Below are positions 21,483-32,279 of a stretch of DNA of 64,000 bases, in pieces; the first letter of the stretch is position 1, and every line of letters starts with the position of its first letter. The DNA is from Pseudomonas congelans (lineage in GTDB: Bacteria > Pseudomonadota > Gammaproteobacteria > Pseudomonadales > Pseudomonadaceae): the NCBI RefSeq assembly GCF_900103225.1, contig NZ_FNJH01000004.1:124001-188000 (forward strand). The letters are read 5' to 3'. Both the position numbers and the translations under genes were made by a program. Under the pieces are notes generated by a model. The model saw nothing but the letters and a program-made list of their open reading frames with translations, did not search any database and was not told the origin of the DNA.

Positions 21483-22120
21483 AAACCCCTTATCTCTGCA
21501 CGATTCAGCGCCAGCCATTGCAAGGCGATGATCGTCGATGCGTTCTTGATTATTCCGTCTTTCATCGCCTGCATGGCGTCATCGAATGACCAGACGGTAA
21601 CCCGGATGTCTTCGCCTTCAGACTCGAGCCCGTGCAGGCCGCCCGCGCCTTCACTGCTGCAGCGCCCCAGAAACAGGTGGACATACTCGTCGCTGCCACC
21701 CGGCGAAGGGAAGTATTTGGTGATCGGCCACAGCGCTTCGAACTTCAGCCCAGCTTCCTCCTCCGCCTCTCGATGAGCAACTTCTTCCGGCTGCTCGTCC
21801 TTGTCGATGAGGCCTGCGACCAGTTCGACCAGCCAAGGGTTGCTGGTCTTTTTCATGGCCCCTACGCGAAACTGCTCGATGAGCACGACTTCGTCACGCT
21901 TGGCGTCATAAGGCAACACGCAGACGGCGTCGTGGCGAACGAACAGTTCTCGGCTGATTTCCTTGCTCATCCCGCCCGCGAACAATTCGTGGCGCACATG
22001 CAGCTTGTCCAGCTTATAGAAGCCCTTGAAGCAGTTTTCACGCTTTATGGTTTCAAAAGCGCTTGGTGCAGATCGTGTGGTCTGGGTCATGGGTTTCTCG
22101 CTTGCCGCCGTGTTTGACAT
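21473..22120 (-). CDS. nudF: ADP-ribose pyrophosphatase (Nudix hydrolase)
   Basis: 215 residues from ATG 22120, which has AGGA 7 bases upstream; a second ATG at 22090 (MTQTTRSAPSAFET) is an alternative start. The Nudix box is complete: GLIDKDEQPEEVAHREAEEEAGL, shown here by its key residues G, E, REAEEEAG at about residues 106-128. The enzyme splits ADP-ribose into AMP and ribose 5-phosphate. It heads the leftward nudF-yqiB run and is divergent from a lipoprotein gene. Confidence 0.94.
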   Translation of the reverse strand: MSNTAASEKPMTQTTRSAPSAFETIKRENCFKGFYKLDKLHVRHELFAGGMSKEISRELFVRHDAVCVLPYDAKRDEVVLIEQFRVGAMKKTSNPWLVELVAGLIDKDEQPEEVAHREAEEEAGLKFEALWPITKYFPSPGGSDEYVHLFLGRCSSEGAGGLHGLESEGEDIRVTVWSFDDAMQAMKDGIIKNASTIIALQWLALNRAEIRGLWS

Positions 22121-22297
22121 CGGGCCATCCTAACGCGCATCGGCAGTCGGATGCAGCCCCCTTGAAGATGCAGGGTAGACGGCCGGGACTTAAAACAATT
22201 CTAATCTGCCATGATCGAACCGAAGACGTTGTTTACAGTCCAACCAGCCTGCATACGTACAACGCAACCGCCTTTACTGACACTGCCAAGGATCAAC

Positions 22298-23044
22298 ATG
22301 TCGTTATTGAGGATCACTTCACTGGCTTGCCTGGCCCTGTTGCTCGGCGCCTGCCAAAGCCTCTTCACGCCCAACATGCGCGCACCGCTGCAAGTCCAGC
22401 GCGATGCTTCCGAGCTGATCAAGCCGGGCTGCACCACAGCCGACTGCCCGCTGGTGAACATCGATACCGTGCATTTCCCCGATGAGCCGCGACTGGACGC
22501 CATCGTTCAGAAGACGTTGCTGCAACTGACCGTTGCCGACAGCAGCGCATCGCCGCCTGCGTCGATCAAAGCCTATCAGGAGCAGTTCCTGAGCCAGGCC
22601 CAGGGTCGCAACGCCAGTTATCTGCAGGCCAAGGTACGCGAGCAGCATGACGGTATCGTAGTGGTCGAACTGTCCAGTTATCTGGACACCGGCGGTGCCC
22701 ACGGCAACCCGGGCCGGGCGTTCATCAACTATTCGCGTCAGCAGCAGAAAGTCCTGACCCTGGCCGACATGATCGTCCCGGGCAAGGAAAGCGAGTTCTG
22801 GCAGAAAGCCCAACTGGCCCACCAGGGCTGGCTGGTATCGACCAAGATGAATGAAGACAGCGAGTTCATGAAGACCTGGCCGTTCAAGCGCACCCCCAAC
22901 ATTGCGCTGACCTACGGTGCAGTGATCCTCAAGTACTCGGTCGATACCATCGCGCCGTATTCGATGGGTCACATCGAGCTGAAGATTCCTTATCCGCAGC
23001 TCAATGGCATTCTCAAGCCGGAACTGTTCCCCGGCCGCGGTTGA
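22298..23044 (+). CDS. Lipoprotein with RsiV/DUF3298-like domain
   Basis: 248 residues from ATG 22298, preceded by AAGGA at 6-base spacing; this start gives a clean lipoprotein signal (MSLLRITSLACLALLLGAC, lipobox LLGAC at about residue 19). The C-terminal half (LSSYLDTGGAHGNPG, LTLADMIVPG, and PYSMGHIEL-type segments) resembles the DUF3298/RsiV lysozyme-binding fold. Envelope localisation is clear; a lysozyme-related role is inference only. Its 3' end overlaps the converging cytX gene by 32 bases, with no terminator between them. Confidence 0.8.
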   Translation: MSLLRITSLACLALLLGACQSLFTPNMRAPLQVQRDASELIKPGCTTADCPLVNIDTVHFPDEPRLDAIVQKTLLQLTVADSSASPPASIKAYQEQFLSQAQGRNASYLQAKVREQHDGIVVVELSSYLDTGGAHGNPGRAFINYSRQQQKVLTLADMIVPGKESEFWQKAQLAHQGWLVSTKMNEDSEFMKTWPFKRTPNIALTYGAVILKYSVDTIAPYSMGHIELKIPYPQLNGILKPELFPGRG

Positions 23045-24302
23045 TCGCACCGCCGATCAGCAGCTGCAACACGCCAGCGACAATGAGCGCTGGCAGTGTT
23101 GCGCCCACTTCAGGATAAAGATTGGCCAGCAGATGATAGGTGCTGAGCCCGCCGAGCCACGCCAGCAGGCTCATCCAGCGCAAACCGCCCTCCGCTACCT
23201 GACCACTGCGACGACGCAGGATGAAATGGTCAACCAGCACGACGCCGAACAGCGGCGCGAATACCGAGCCAATCAATAACAGAAAGTTCTGATACTGCGC
23301 CAACGGTGCCAGACAGGCGATCAGCGTGCAGATCACGCCAATCGCCAACGCCAGATGCTCGACCTTGATGCGCGACAGCAGAGCACTGGAGACCGCAGCC
23401 GAGTGAATATCGGCGAACGCATTCTCCGTCTCGTCCAGCAGAATCAGCAGCAGCGGGATACCCAGGCCTGCACCGGCCAGCGCCAGTAACAAGGCATTCA
23501 CCTCGCCGCTCGGGGCGAACGCCAGGGTGTAGGCGACGCCCAGGCTCATCAGCCAGAAGTTACCGATGAAAAAGCCTGCGGCCGTGCCGCCGAAGACACT
23601 CTTAGCGCGCTGCCCGAAGCGTGAGTAGTCGGCAATCAGCGGCAGCCAGGACAGTGGCATGGCGATGGCAATGTCGAACCCCGAGGCAAACGGCAGCGAA
23701 CCATCGCCGGACGTTGCCCACAGCGCGGTCAGATCAGCCTTGGCCAGCAGATTCCAGGTCAGCCACGCACACGCCGTCAAGAGTATCCACAGGCCCCACT
23801 TGCGCAGAAACCGGCGTACGAAGGTCAATGGCCCGCTGACTGCCAGCAAAGTCGCCAGCGCGCCGAACAACAGCGTCCAGAGCAGCGGATTGCTCCACAG
23901 GCTGCCCTCTGCAAAAGCCCTGGCGCCAAGCAGACTGGCTGCGTCGCGCATGACGATGATCTCGAACGAACCCCAACCGATCAGTTGCAGCAGGTTCAAT
24001 ATCGCTGGCAGCGACGCGCCCTTGCTGCCCAGGCTGAGCTTGAGCGCGGCCATTGACGACAGGCCGGTATCGCTGCCGATCACGCCGACGCTGGCGAGCA
24101 GCAAGACGCCCACCAGCGTGCCGAGGAAAATCGCCAGCATCGAGCCGGACATGCCCAACCCCGGCGCCAGCAAGGCTCCGGTCTGCAGCACCATCAGACC
24201 GATACCGAGGGAAAACCACAGGGAAAACAGATCCCGCCCGCCGAACACGCGCTGGCTGGCGGGGACAGGGGTGTCGGGAGAATAGGTACCGGGTGTGTTC
24301 AC
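23013..24302 (-). CDS. cytX: NCS1-family hydroxymethylpyrimidine transporter CytX
   Basis: 429 residues from a GTG at 24302 (NTPGTYSPDTPVPASQ), chosen because Pseudomonas homologues begin there. About twelve hydrophobic segments and the LFSLWFSLGIGLMVLQTGA opening helix mark an NCS1 nucleobase/cation symporter. CytX members are predicted to import the thiamine pyrimidine precursor HMP, and the gene is downstream of thiC, which has a TPP riboswitch, on the same strand, which supports that substrate. A REP-like repeat separates the two genes. Confidence 0.88.
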   Translation of the reverse strand: MNTPGTYSPDTPVPASQRVFGGRDLFSLWFSLGIGLMVLQTGALLAPGLGMSGSMLAIFLGTLVGVLLLASVGVIGSDTGLSSMAALKLSLGSKGASLPAILNLLQLIGWGSFEIIVMRDAASLLGARAFAEGSLWSNPLLWTLLFGALATLLAVSGPLTFVRRFLRKWGLWILLTACAWLTWNLLAKADLTALWATSGDGSLPFASGFDIAIAMPLSWLPLIADYSRFGQRAKSVFGGTAAGFFIGNFWLMSLGVAYTLAFAPSGEVNALLLALAGAGLGIPLLLILLDETENAFADIHSAAVSSALLSRIKVEHLALAIGVICTLIACLAPLAQYQNFLLLIGSVFAPLFGVVLVDHFILRRRSGQVAEGGLRWMSLLAWLGGLSTYHLLANLYPEVGATLPALIVAGVLQLLIGGAINRGRGTVPA

Positions 24303-24379
24303 AGAGGTGTCTCGTGTGGAAAGTAAAGGGACCGAGTGCCGCCGCACTGCTCACTCAGAATCGGACGCAGAGCACGCTT

Positions 24380-24513
24380 CTGGCCGAAGGGCTTAGGAGC
24401 GAACTTGTTCGCGAAAGCTTTATTCCGGGCGATACATCTTCAGCGGATGTAACGCCCCTTTCGCGAACAATGCGGATCGCCGCCCCGGTCGCTCCTACGC
24501 CCTTCGGGCAGAA
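24380..24513. repeat. REP-like inverted repeat pair between thiC and cytX
   Basis: TAGGAGCGAACTTGTTCGCG begins at 24394 and its counterpart in inverted orientation ends in GGTCGCTCCTA at 24497, giving two REP elements that face each other. Between them lies an inner stem (GGCGATACATC with GATGTAACGCC, about 24428-24455). GCCGAAGGGC and GCCCTTCGGGC form an outer pair. The motif is the common fluorescent-Pseudomonas REP type. It may stabilise or differentially terminate the thiC-cytX message. Confidence 0.85.
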
Positions 24514-24551
24514 TCAAAGCGGAACTGTGTATAACGACGGGCTATCGCCCT

Positions 24552-26560
<2,009 letters not shown>

Positions 26561-26604
26561 ATCGACCCCGGACGGCACTCAAGAGGACTCGCCGGGAGAC
26601 GAGA

Positions 26605-26700
26605 AATCTTGTTCCCTACGCAGGCGCTAACCTGATCAGGTTCAACGGGATCCGGTTTAACCGATCTCAGCCTCATAGCAAGGCACCCCGACAAGAACGT
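26605..26700 (-). promoter_or_regulatory. TPP (THI-box) riboswitch upstream of thiC
   Basis: On the minus strand the leader contains the conserved THI elements in order: GGGGTGCC (26683-26690), GGCTGAGA (about 26665-26672), a CGGTTTAACCG-type variable arm, GAACCTGATCAGGTTAGCGC and CTGCGTAGGGAAC. These are the pyrimidine- and pyrophosphate-sensing helices of the TPP aptamer. Binding of thiamine pyrophosphate should lower expression of thiC and, if co-transcribed, cytX. The rest of the 26442-26867 gap holds the leader and promoter regions, with no further gene. Confidence 0.96.
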
Positions 26701-26867
26701 CGCCAGTCTATGACGGGGTGGCGTCGCAACGCCAGCCTATTTGCATGGGGCTCGATAAATGGCGCAAATCGACGATTGTTGCCAAAAGCGTCTGGCTCTA
26801 CACTCCCTAGCCCGGTGTCTCTTCAACCCGAACTGTAATTATTTTCTTCATGAACAGGGAATGCCTC

Positions 26868-28307
26868 ATGTTGCGCAAACTTTCGTTGGTCGTGGCTGTT
26901 TCGTTTGCGTCCAGCGGGTTGACCTGGGCAGCCGAATTGCCAATGCCAACGCAGACAGGGCTGTTGAGCGTTTATCAGCAGGCAGTGGACAACAACGCCG
27001 ACCTCGCGGCGTCGCGCGCCGATTACGATGCGCGCAAGGAAGCCGTGCCGCAGGCCCGTGCCGGTTTGCTGCCGAACATTTCCGGCAGTGCCCAGAACAG
27101 CAGCACCCGTACCAGCATCGATCAGCCCAGGGCCGTGGCCACCCGCAGCGGCAACCTCTACCAGGCCACGCTGAGCCAGCCAATATTCCGCGCCGACCGC
27201 TGGTTCCAGTTGCAGGCTGCCGAAGCGAGCAACGAACAGGCGGCACTCGAGCTGTCGGCTACCGAGCAGAATCTGATCCTGCAATCGGCACAAAGCTATT
27301 TCAGCGTATTGCGTGCACAGGACAATCTGGCCTCGACCAAGGCCGAGGAAGCGGCCTTCAAGCGCCAACTGGATCAGGCCAACGAGCGCTTCGATGTCGG
27401 CCTGTCGGACAAGACCGATGTGCTGCAGGCGCAGGCCAGCTATGACACGTCACGCGCCAGCCGACTCATTGCCCAACGTCAGGTCGAGGATGCCTTTCAG
27501 GCGCTGGTAACGCTGACCAACCGGGAGTACAACTCGATCGAAGGCATCGTGCACACGCTGCCTGTGCTGGCGCCGACGCCCAATGATGCCAAGGCCTGGG
27601 TTGATACTGCCGCGCAGCAGAACCTCAATCTGCTGGCCAGCAACTACGCGGTCAATGCCGCCGAAGAAACCCTGCGTCAGCGCAAGGCCGGACACGCGCC
27701 GACGCTCGATGCCGTGGCGACTTATCAGCGTGGCGATAACGATGCACTGGGTTTCAGCAACCCCAACTACACCGGCCGCAACTACGGCGGTGACGCCGAG
27801 CAGCGCAGCATCGGCGTGCAGTTGAATATTCCGATCTACAGCGGTGGTCTGACCAGCTCTCAGGTACGCGAAGCCTATGCGCGCCTGAGCCAGAGCGAGC
27901 AACGCCGTGAAAGCCTGCGTCGTCAGGTGGTGGAAAACACGCGCAACCTGCATCGCGCGGTGAATACCGACGTGGAACAGGTCCAGGCCCGCAAGCAGTC
28001 GATCATTTCCAACCAGAGCGCGCTGGAAGCCACTGAAATCGGCTATCAGGTCGGCACCCGCAACATCGTCGACGTGCTGGATGCGCAACGCCAGCTGTAT
28101 GCCTCGGTACGTGACTACAACAACACGCGTTACGACTACATCCTCGACAACCTGCGCCTCAAGCAGGCAGCAGGCACCCTGAACCCGGGCGACCTGCAGG
28201 ATCTGTCGCGCTACCTGAAGGCCGACTACAACCCGGACAAGGACTTCCTGCCGCCGGACCTGGCAACTGCCGCGCAGAAGAACTTCGAGCGGCCCGCAAA
28301 GCGCTGA
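26868..28307 (+). CDS. tolC: TolC-family outer-membrane efflux channel
   Basis: 479 residues from ATG 26868, which has AGGGA 8 bases upstream; the earlier in-frame ATG at 26850 has none. A signal peptide (LSLVVAVSFASSGLTWAAE) precedes two tandem outer-membrane efflux protein repeats with long coiled-coil helices (residues about 25-220 and 235-430). The YQVGTRNIVDVLDAQRQLY segment (residues about 393-411) is typical of TolC. It is the exit duct for RND or type I export systems; no pump gene is adjacent, so it is probably shared among several. Confidence 0.94.
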   Translation: MLRKLSLVVAVSFASSGLTWAAELPMPTQTGLLSVYQQAVDNNADLAASRADYDARKEAVPQARAGLLPNISGSAQNSSTRTSIDQPRAVATRSGNLYQATLSQPIFRADRWFQLQAAEASNEQAALELSATEQNLILQSAQSYFSVLRAQDNLASTKAEEAAFKRQLDQANERFDVGLSDKTDVLQAQASYDTSRASRLIAQRQVEDAFQALVTLTNREYNSIEGIVHTLPVLAPTPNDAKAWVDTAAQQNLNLLASNYAVNAAEETLRQRKAGHAPTLDAVATYQRGDNDALGFSNPNYTGRNYGGDAEQRSIGVQLNIPIYSGGLTSSQVREAYARLSQSEQRRESLRRQVVENTRNLHRAVNTDVEQVQARKQSIISNQSALEATEIGYQVGTRNIVDVLDAQRQLYASVRDYNNTRYDYILDNLRLKQAAGTLNPGDLQDLSRYLKADYNPDKDFLPPDLATAAQKNFERPAKR

Positions 28308-28369
28308 GATTGCTGGCCGTTCTGGATGCTCTGCGCCCGATTTCAAGTCATGCAGCGCGACGCAGATTT

Positions 28370-28517
28370 GTGACGCGGAGCGTCACCCAAGGCATTCCCA
28401 CGCTGGAGCGTGAGGAACGATAGGTGTCTGGACGAGCGTGAAAGAAGCAAGGTGTCTGGAAATCACTATCGTGCCCATGCTCCGCGTGGGCATGCCGTTC
28501 CGGACGCTCCGCGTCCT
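28370..28517. repeat. Palindromic repeat pair between tolC and waaA
   Basis: One type B unit (GTGACGCGGAGCGTCAC with TTCCCACGCTGGAGCGTGAG, from 28370) and one type A unit (CGTGCCCATGCTCCGCGTGG, 28470-28516) are the same elements as in the 11788-12145 block, in the same relative orientation. They lie between the convergent tolC and waaA genes, where they may also serve as a transcription stop. Confidence 0.85.
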
Positions 28518-28524
28518 CCCCGAT

Positions 28525-29805
28525 TCAGTGCCTGCCCATCAACCGCCCGATCCCGTCGAGCAGGCGTTGCAGCGCGCCCTGATTCGCCTTCATCACCGCA
28601 AGCCCGGCATCGGCCATGTTGCGCGCCTGTTGTGGCTGGTCGACAAGACGCTGCACGGCGGCGGCCAGCGCAGCCGCATCGTTGACCTCCTGCAACGCAC
28701 CGGCCTTGCGCAGCATTGCGGCAATCTCGAGGAAGTTGAACAGGTGCGGGCCGCTGAGTACCGGCATGGCCAGCGCCGCAGGCTCCAGCAGGTTGTGTCC
28801 GCCATTGGGCACCAGGCTGCCGCCAACGAAAGCGATGTCAGCCAGCGCATAGAGAAACAGCAATTCCCCCATGGTATCGCCCATCAGCACCGAGACGTCC
28901 GTCGTGACAGCCTGTGCAGAGGAACGTCGCACCGTTGCAAAACCCTGCTGCAGACACAGCGCATGCACGCTGTCGAAACGCTCGGGATGACGCGGCACCA
29001 GAATCAGTAGCGCATCGGGGTGACTGGTCAGTAACGTGCGATGAGCCGCCAGCACGCTTTCATCCTCGCCCGCATGCGTACTGGCAGCGATCCATACCGG
29101 ACGCTGCGCGGTCTGCCACTGTTCACGCTGGTGGGCGGCACGTTGCAGAAGTTGCGGGTCGATGCTCAGGTCGAACTTGATCGAGCCGGTCACCGCCACG
29201 CACTCGGGACGTGCGCCCAGATCACGAAAGCGCTGCGCCTCGACTTCAGTCTGCACCGCGAGCCAGGCCATTTCCGCGAGCATCGGTCGCGTCAGCCCGG
29301 CAAAGCGTGCGTACCCTCGTGCCGAGCGCTCCGAAAGCCGGGCATTGGCGAGGACCACGGGAATCCCGCGCAGGGAACACTGATGGATGTGGTTGGGCCA
29401 TAGTTCGGTCTCGATGATGATCCCCAGCCGTGGCTGCACCTGATCGAGAAAACCAGCGGCCGCCCACGGCAGGTCGTAGGGCAGGTAGCAATGCTGAATC
29501 CGCGGCTCGCTGGCGAACAACGCCCTGATTCGCTCCGAACCTGTGGGCGTCATGCAAGTCACAGTGATCGGCAACTGCGGATATTGCACCAGCAGCGACC
29601 GAATCATCGGCGCCGCGGCAATGCTTTCACCCACCGACACCGCATGCACCCAGATACCGCCGCGCTGCATGACCGGCAAGCCGCGGGCGAAGCGCTCGCC
29701 GATGCGCTGGCGATACGCCGGGGCCTTGCGCGCACGCAACCACAGGCGCAGGGCAACCAGTGGCAGGCCGAGATGAAACAGTACGGTATAAAGAGTTCTA
29801 TTCAT
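28525..29805 (-). CDS. waaA: Kdo transferase WaaA (3-deoxy-D-manno-octulosonic acid transferase)
   Basis: 426 residues from ATG 29805 (MNRTLYTVLFHLGLPLVAL), close to the E. coli 425; the same frame continues upstream only as antisense to the SMR gene. An N-terminal hydrophobic anchor is followed by a GT-B fold of family GT30: WVHAVSVGESIAAAP and FVGGSLVPNGGHNLLEPAA, the latter binding CMP-Kdo. It adds Kdo residues to lipid IVA on the inner leaflet of the cytoplasmic membrane, the first step of LPS core assembly. It is divergent from the SMR gene. Confidence 0.97.
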   Translation of the reverse strand: MNRTLYTVLFHLGLPLVALRLWLRARKAPAYRQRIGERFARGLPVMQRGGIWVHAVSVGESIAAAPMIRSLLVQYPQLPITVTCMTPTGSERIRALFASEPRIQHCYLPYDLPWAAAGFLDQVQPRLGIIIETELWPNHIHQCSLRGIPVVLANARLSERSARGYARFAGLTRPMLAEMAWLAVQTEVEAQRFRDLGARPECVAVTGSIKFDLSIDPQLLQRAAHQREQWQTAQRPVWIAASTHAGEDESVLAAHRTLLTSHPDALLILVPRHPERFDSVHALCLQQGFATVRRSSAQAVTTDVSVLMGDTMGELLFLYALADIAFVGGSLVPNGGHNLLEPAALAMPVLSGPHLFNFLEIAAMLRKAGALQEVNDAAALAAAVQRLVDQPQQARNMADAGLAVMKANQGALQRLLDGIGRLMGRH

Positions 29806-29874
29806 GGGCGCGGAGTTTATCAGCCCGCCATCACAAGTCGCTAGAATGCGCCGCCTGACGAAAAGGAATGCACC

Positions 29875-30207
29875 ATGAACGCTTATTACCTGTTGGCTAT
29901 CGCTGTTTGCGCGGAAGTCATCGCCACCACGTCCATGAAAGCCGTGAAGGGATTCAGCACACCACTGCCCCTGGTGCTGCTGATTACCGGCTATGCGATC
30001 GCGTTCTGGATGCTGATTCTGGTGATGCGCACCATCCCGGTAGGCATCACTTACGCCATCTGGTCGGGCATGGGCATCGTCATGGTGAGCATCGCGGCGT
30101 TCTTCATCTACGGCCAGAAGCTCGACCTGCCCGCCCTGTTGGGCATGGGCATGATCGTGGCGGGTGTGGCGGTCATTCAGCTGTTCTCGAAAACCGCCGG
30201 GCATTGA
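29875..30207 (+). CDS. Small multidrug resistance (SMR) family transporter
   Basis: 110 residues with four membrane helices, the standard EmrE-type length. The essential membrane Glu is in helix 1 (VCAEVIATTSMK, Glu14), and the family GITYAIWSGMGIVMV segment in helix 3 is intact. SMR proteins export quaternary ammonium compounds or guanidinium using protons. The substrate cannot be told from sequence, but the AIWSGMGIV signature is closer to the drug-exporter (EmrE) branch than to the guanidinium (SugE/Gdx) branch. Confidence 0.93.
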   Translation: MNAYYLLAIAVCAEVIATTSMKAVKGFSTPLPLVLLITGYAIAFWMLILVMRTIPVGITYAIWSGMGIVMVSIAAFFIYGQKLDLPALLGMGMIVAGVAVIQLFSKTAGH

Positions 30208-30220
30208 AAACCCGATCCTT

Positions 30221-30226
30221 TATAAT
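30221..30226 (+). promoter_or_regulatory. Candidate -10 element (TATAAT)
   Basis: A perfect TATAAT lies 30 bases before the FAD-oxidoreductase start. No good -35 is seen at 16-18 bases, so this is only a possible sigma-70 promoter for the three downstream genes. Confidence 0.4.
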
Positions 30227-30255
30227 GCTCGTACTTTTTGCTCACTGAGGTGCTC

Positions 30256-31431
30256 ATGCCATCGGTTATTTCCACTGACGTGCTGATTGTCGGGGCTGGC
30301 GTCGCCGGTCTCTGGCTCAATGCCCGGTTGCGTCGTCAAGGGTTCTCGACAGTGCTGGTAGAAAGCGCCAGCCTGGGTGGCGGGCAAAGCCTCAAGTCTC
30401 AGGGGATCATCCACGGCGGCGCCAAGTACGCACTGCACGGCGCGCTGTCGGGTGCCTCCGAAGCGATTGCCGACATGCCGCGCCGCTGGCGTGAAGCCCT
30501 AGACGGAAAAGGCGAGCTGGACCTGTCCGGCGTACGCCTGTTGTCCGAGGCCCATTACCTGTGGTCGCCAGGCACCATCGCCGGCAACCTCACCAGTTTC
30601 TTCGCCAGCAAGGCCGTGCGCGGTCGCGTGGATCAGGTCAAGGGCGAGCAACTGCCGCCAGCCCTGCAAAACCCGAAATTCAAAGGCAAGGTATACAGGC
30701 TTGCAGAACTGGTGGTCGATGTACCCAGCCTGATCGGGCGGCTCGCCGAGCTGGCCGGTGACAGCCTGCTGGCCGGTCAGCACATTGAACCGCTGTACGA
30801 GGGCGATGAGCTGATCGGTCTGCGCGTCGATGGTCGCGATATTCATGCGCAGCGCATTGTGCTCAGTGCCGGTGGCGGTAACGCCGACCTGCTGAACGCT
30901 CTTGGCGTGTCGCAACCGCAGATGCAGCGCCGCCCGTTGCACATGGTGCTGGTCAAGGGTCCGACCTTGAAGCCGCTGTTCGCTCACTGCCTGGGTGGCG
31001 GGCCCAAGCCACGCATCACTGTGACCACGCACCCGGCAGCAGATGGCCAGTGGGTGTGGTATCTGGGTGGCGATCTGGCCGAAGCCGATGGCGTGGCACG
31101 CCAACCGGACGCGCAGATCGCCGTCGCCCGCAAAGAGCTTGAGGCGCTGCTGCCGTGGGTCGACCTGAGTCAGGCGCAGTGGGCGACACTGCGCGTTGAT
31201 CGTGCCGAGCCGGCGCAATCAGGGCTGGTGCGCCCGGACAACGCCTTCCTCGACAGCCAGCAACGCCTGATGATCGGCTGGCCGACCAAGCTGGCGCTGG
31301 CCCCGGACTTCGCCGACCGGGTGCTGTCGCAGCTGTCCAGAGACGGTATCCACCCGACCCCGCAAGCTCCGCTGAGCGACGTGCCACGGCCGCCGATGGC
31401 CATACCTGTCTGGGATGAACTGCTGCCATGA
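30256..31431 (+). CDS. FAD-dependent oxidoreductase
   Basis: 391 residues from ATG 30256 (GAGG at 5-base spacing). The N-terminal Rossmann FAD motif is VLIVGAGVAGLWLNARL with an acidic end of the second strand (LVESA), and GIIHGGAKYALHG is a DAO-family segment that would surround the flavin. It resembles the glycine oxidase/D-amino-acid oxidase superfamily (DAO), but the substrate is unknown. It overlaps the next gene by 4 bases (ATGA), and corresponds by position to PA4991. Confidence 0.85.
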   Translation: MPSVISTDVLIVGAGVAGLWLNARLRRQGFSTVLVESASLGGGQSLKSQGIIHGGAKYALHGALSGASEAIADMPRRWREALDGKGELDLSGVRLLSEAHYLWSPGTIAGNLTSFFASKAVRGRVDQVKGEQLPPALQNPKFKGKVYRLAELVVDVPSLIGRLAELAGDSLLAGQHIEPLYEGDELIGLRVDGRDIHAQRIVLSAGGGNADLLNALGVSQPQMQRRPLHMVLVKGPTLKPLFAHCLGGGPKPRITVTTHPAADGQWVWYLGGDLAEADGVARQPDAQIAVARKELEALLPWVDLSQAQWATLRVDRAEPAQSGLVRPDNAFLDSQQRLMIGWPTKLALAPDFADRVLSQLSRDGIHPTPQAPLSDVPRPPMAIPVWDELLP

Positions 31432-32243
31432 GCCTGAAAACCCTGCACGATCTGCATCGCCCGCTGGGCAGTACCGGCCTGAACGTATCGCCGCTGGGGC
31501 TGGGCACCGTCAAACTGGGGCGCGACCAGGGCGTCAAATACCCCTGCGGCTTCAAGATTCCCGATGACCAGCAGGCTCAGATGCTGCTGCGCATGGCCCG
31601 CGACATGGGCATTAACCTGATCGACACAGCCCCCGCCTACGGCACCAGCGAAGAGCGACTGGGGCCGCTGCTGCGCGGTCAGCGCCAGGACTGGGTGATC
31701 GTCAGCAAGGTCGGCGAGGAATTCGTCAACGGCCAGTCGAGCCATGACTTCAGCGCCGCTCATACTCGTACATCGGTCGAGCGCAGCCTGAAACGTCTTG
31801 AAACTGACTTTCTCGATCTGGTTCTGGTGCATTCGGACGGCAACGATCTGGCGATCCTCAACGACGCCGAGGTGTACCAGACGCTCGCTGATCTCAAGCG
31901 CGAAGGCAAGATTCGCGGCTTCGGCTTTTCCGGCAAGACCGTCGAAGGCGGCCTGCTGGCATTGCGTGACGGCGACTGCGCAATGGTCACCTACAACCTC
32001 AACGAACAGGACGAAAAGCCGGTACTGGATTACGCGCAGGTTCATGGCAAAGGCATTTTGGTAAAGAAAGCACTGGCCAGTGGTCATGTCTGCCTGACAC
32101 CCGGCATGGATCCGGTACACGCCAGTTTCCAGCTACTGTTTGAACATCCGGCGGTTGCCAGTGCTATTGTCGGCACCATCAACCCGTTGCACCTGGCACA
32201 CAACGTTGCAACTGCCGCTGCCGTGATTTGCCGTCAAGCCTGA
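31428..32243 (+). CDS. Aldo/keto reductase
   Basis: 271 residues with the single-domain AKR barrel. The start PLGSTGLNVSPLGLGTVKLG, the catalytic Asp/Tyr region (NLIDTAPAYGTSEERLG, with Tyr in AYG), the Lys in IVSKVG, and the His of LVLVHSDG make up the AKR catalytic tetrad. It would reduce carbonyls with NADPH; the natural substrate is unknown. It starts inside the stop of the FAD-oxidoreductase gene, so the pair is translationally coupled and may act in one pathway. Position corresponds to PA4992. Confidence 0.93.
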   Translation: MSLKTLHDLHRPLGSTGLNVSPLGLGTVKLGRDQGVKYPCGFKIPDDQQAQMLLRMARDMGINLIDTAPAYGTSEERLGPLLRGQRQDWVIVSKVGEEFVNGQSSHDFSAAHTRTSVERSLKRLETDFLDLVLVHSDGNDLAILNDAEVYQTLADLKREGKIRGFGFSGKTVEGGLLALRDGDCAMVTYNLNEQDEKPVLDYAQVHGKGILVKKALASGHVCLTPGMDPVHASFQLLFEHPAVASAIVGTINPLHLAHNVATAAAVICRQA

Positions 32244-32279
32244 TTGAGGCGGCCGACCCCAACGCAAGAAGGAGCCGTT

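Noticed and set aside
29806..30204. N-terminal extension of waaA to 30204
   Set aside because: The added 133 residues are antisense to the SMR transporter; ATG 29805 gives the normal WaaA length.
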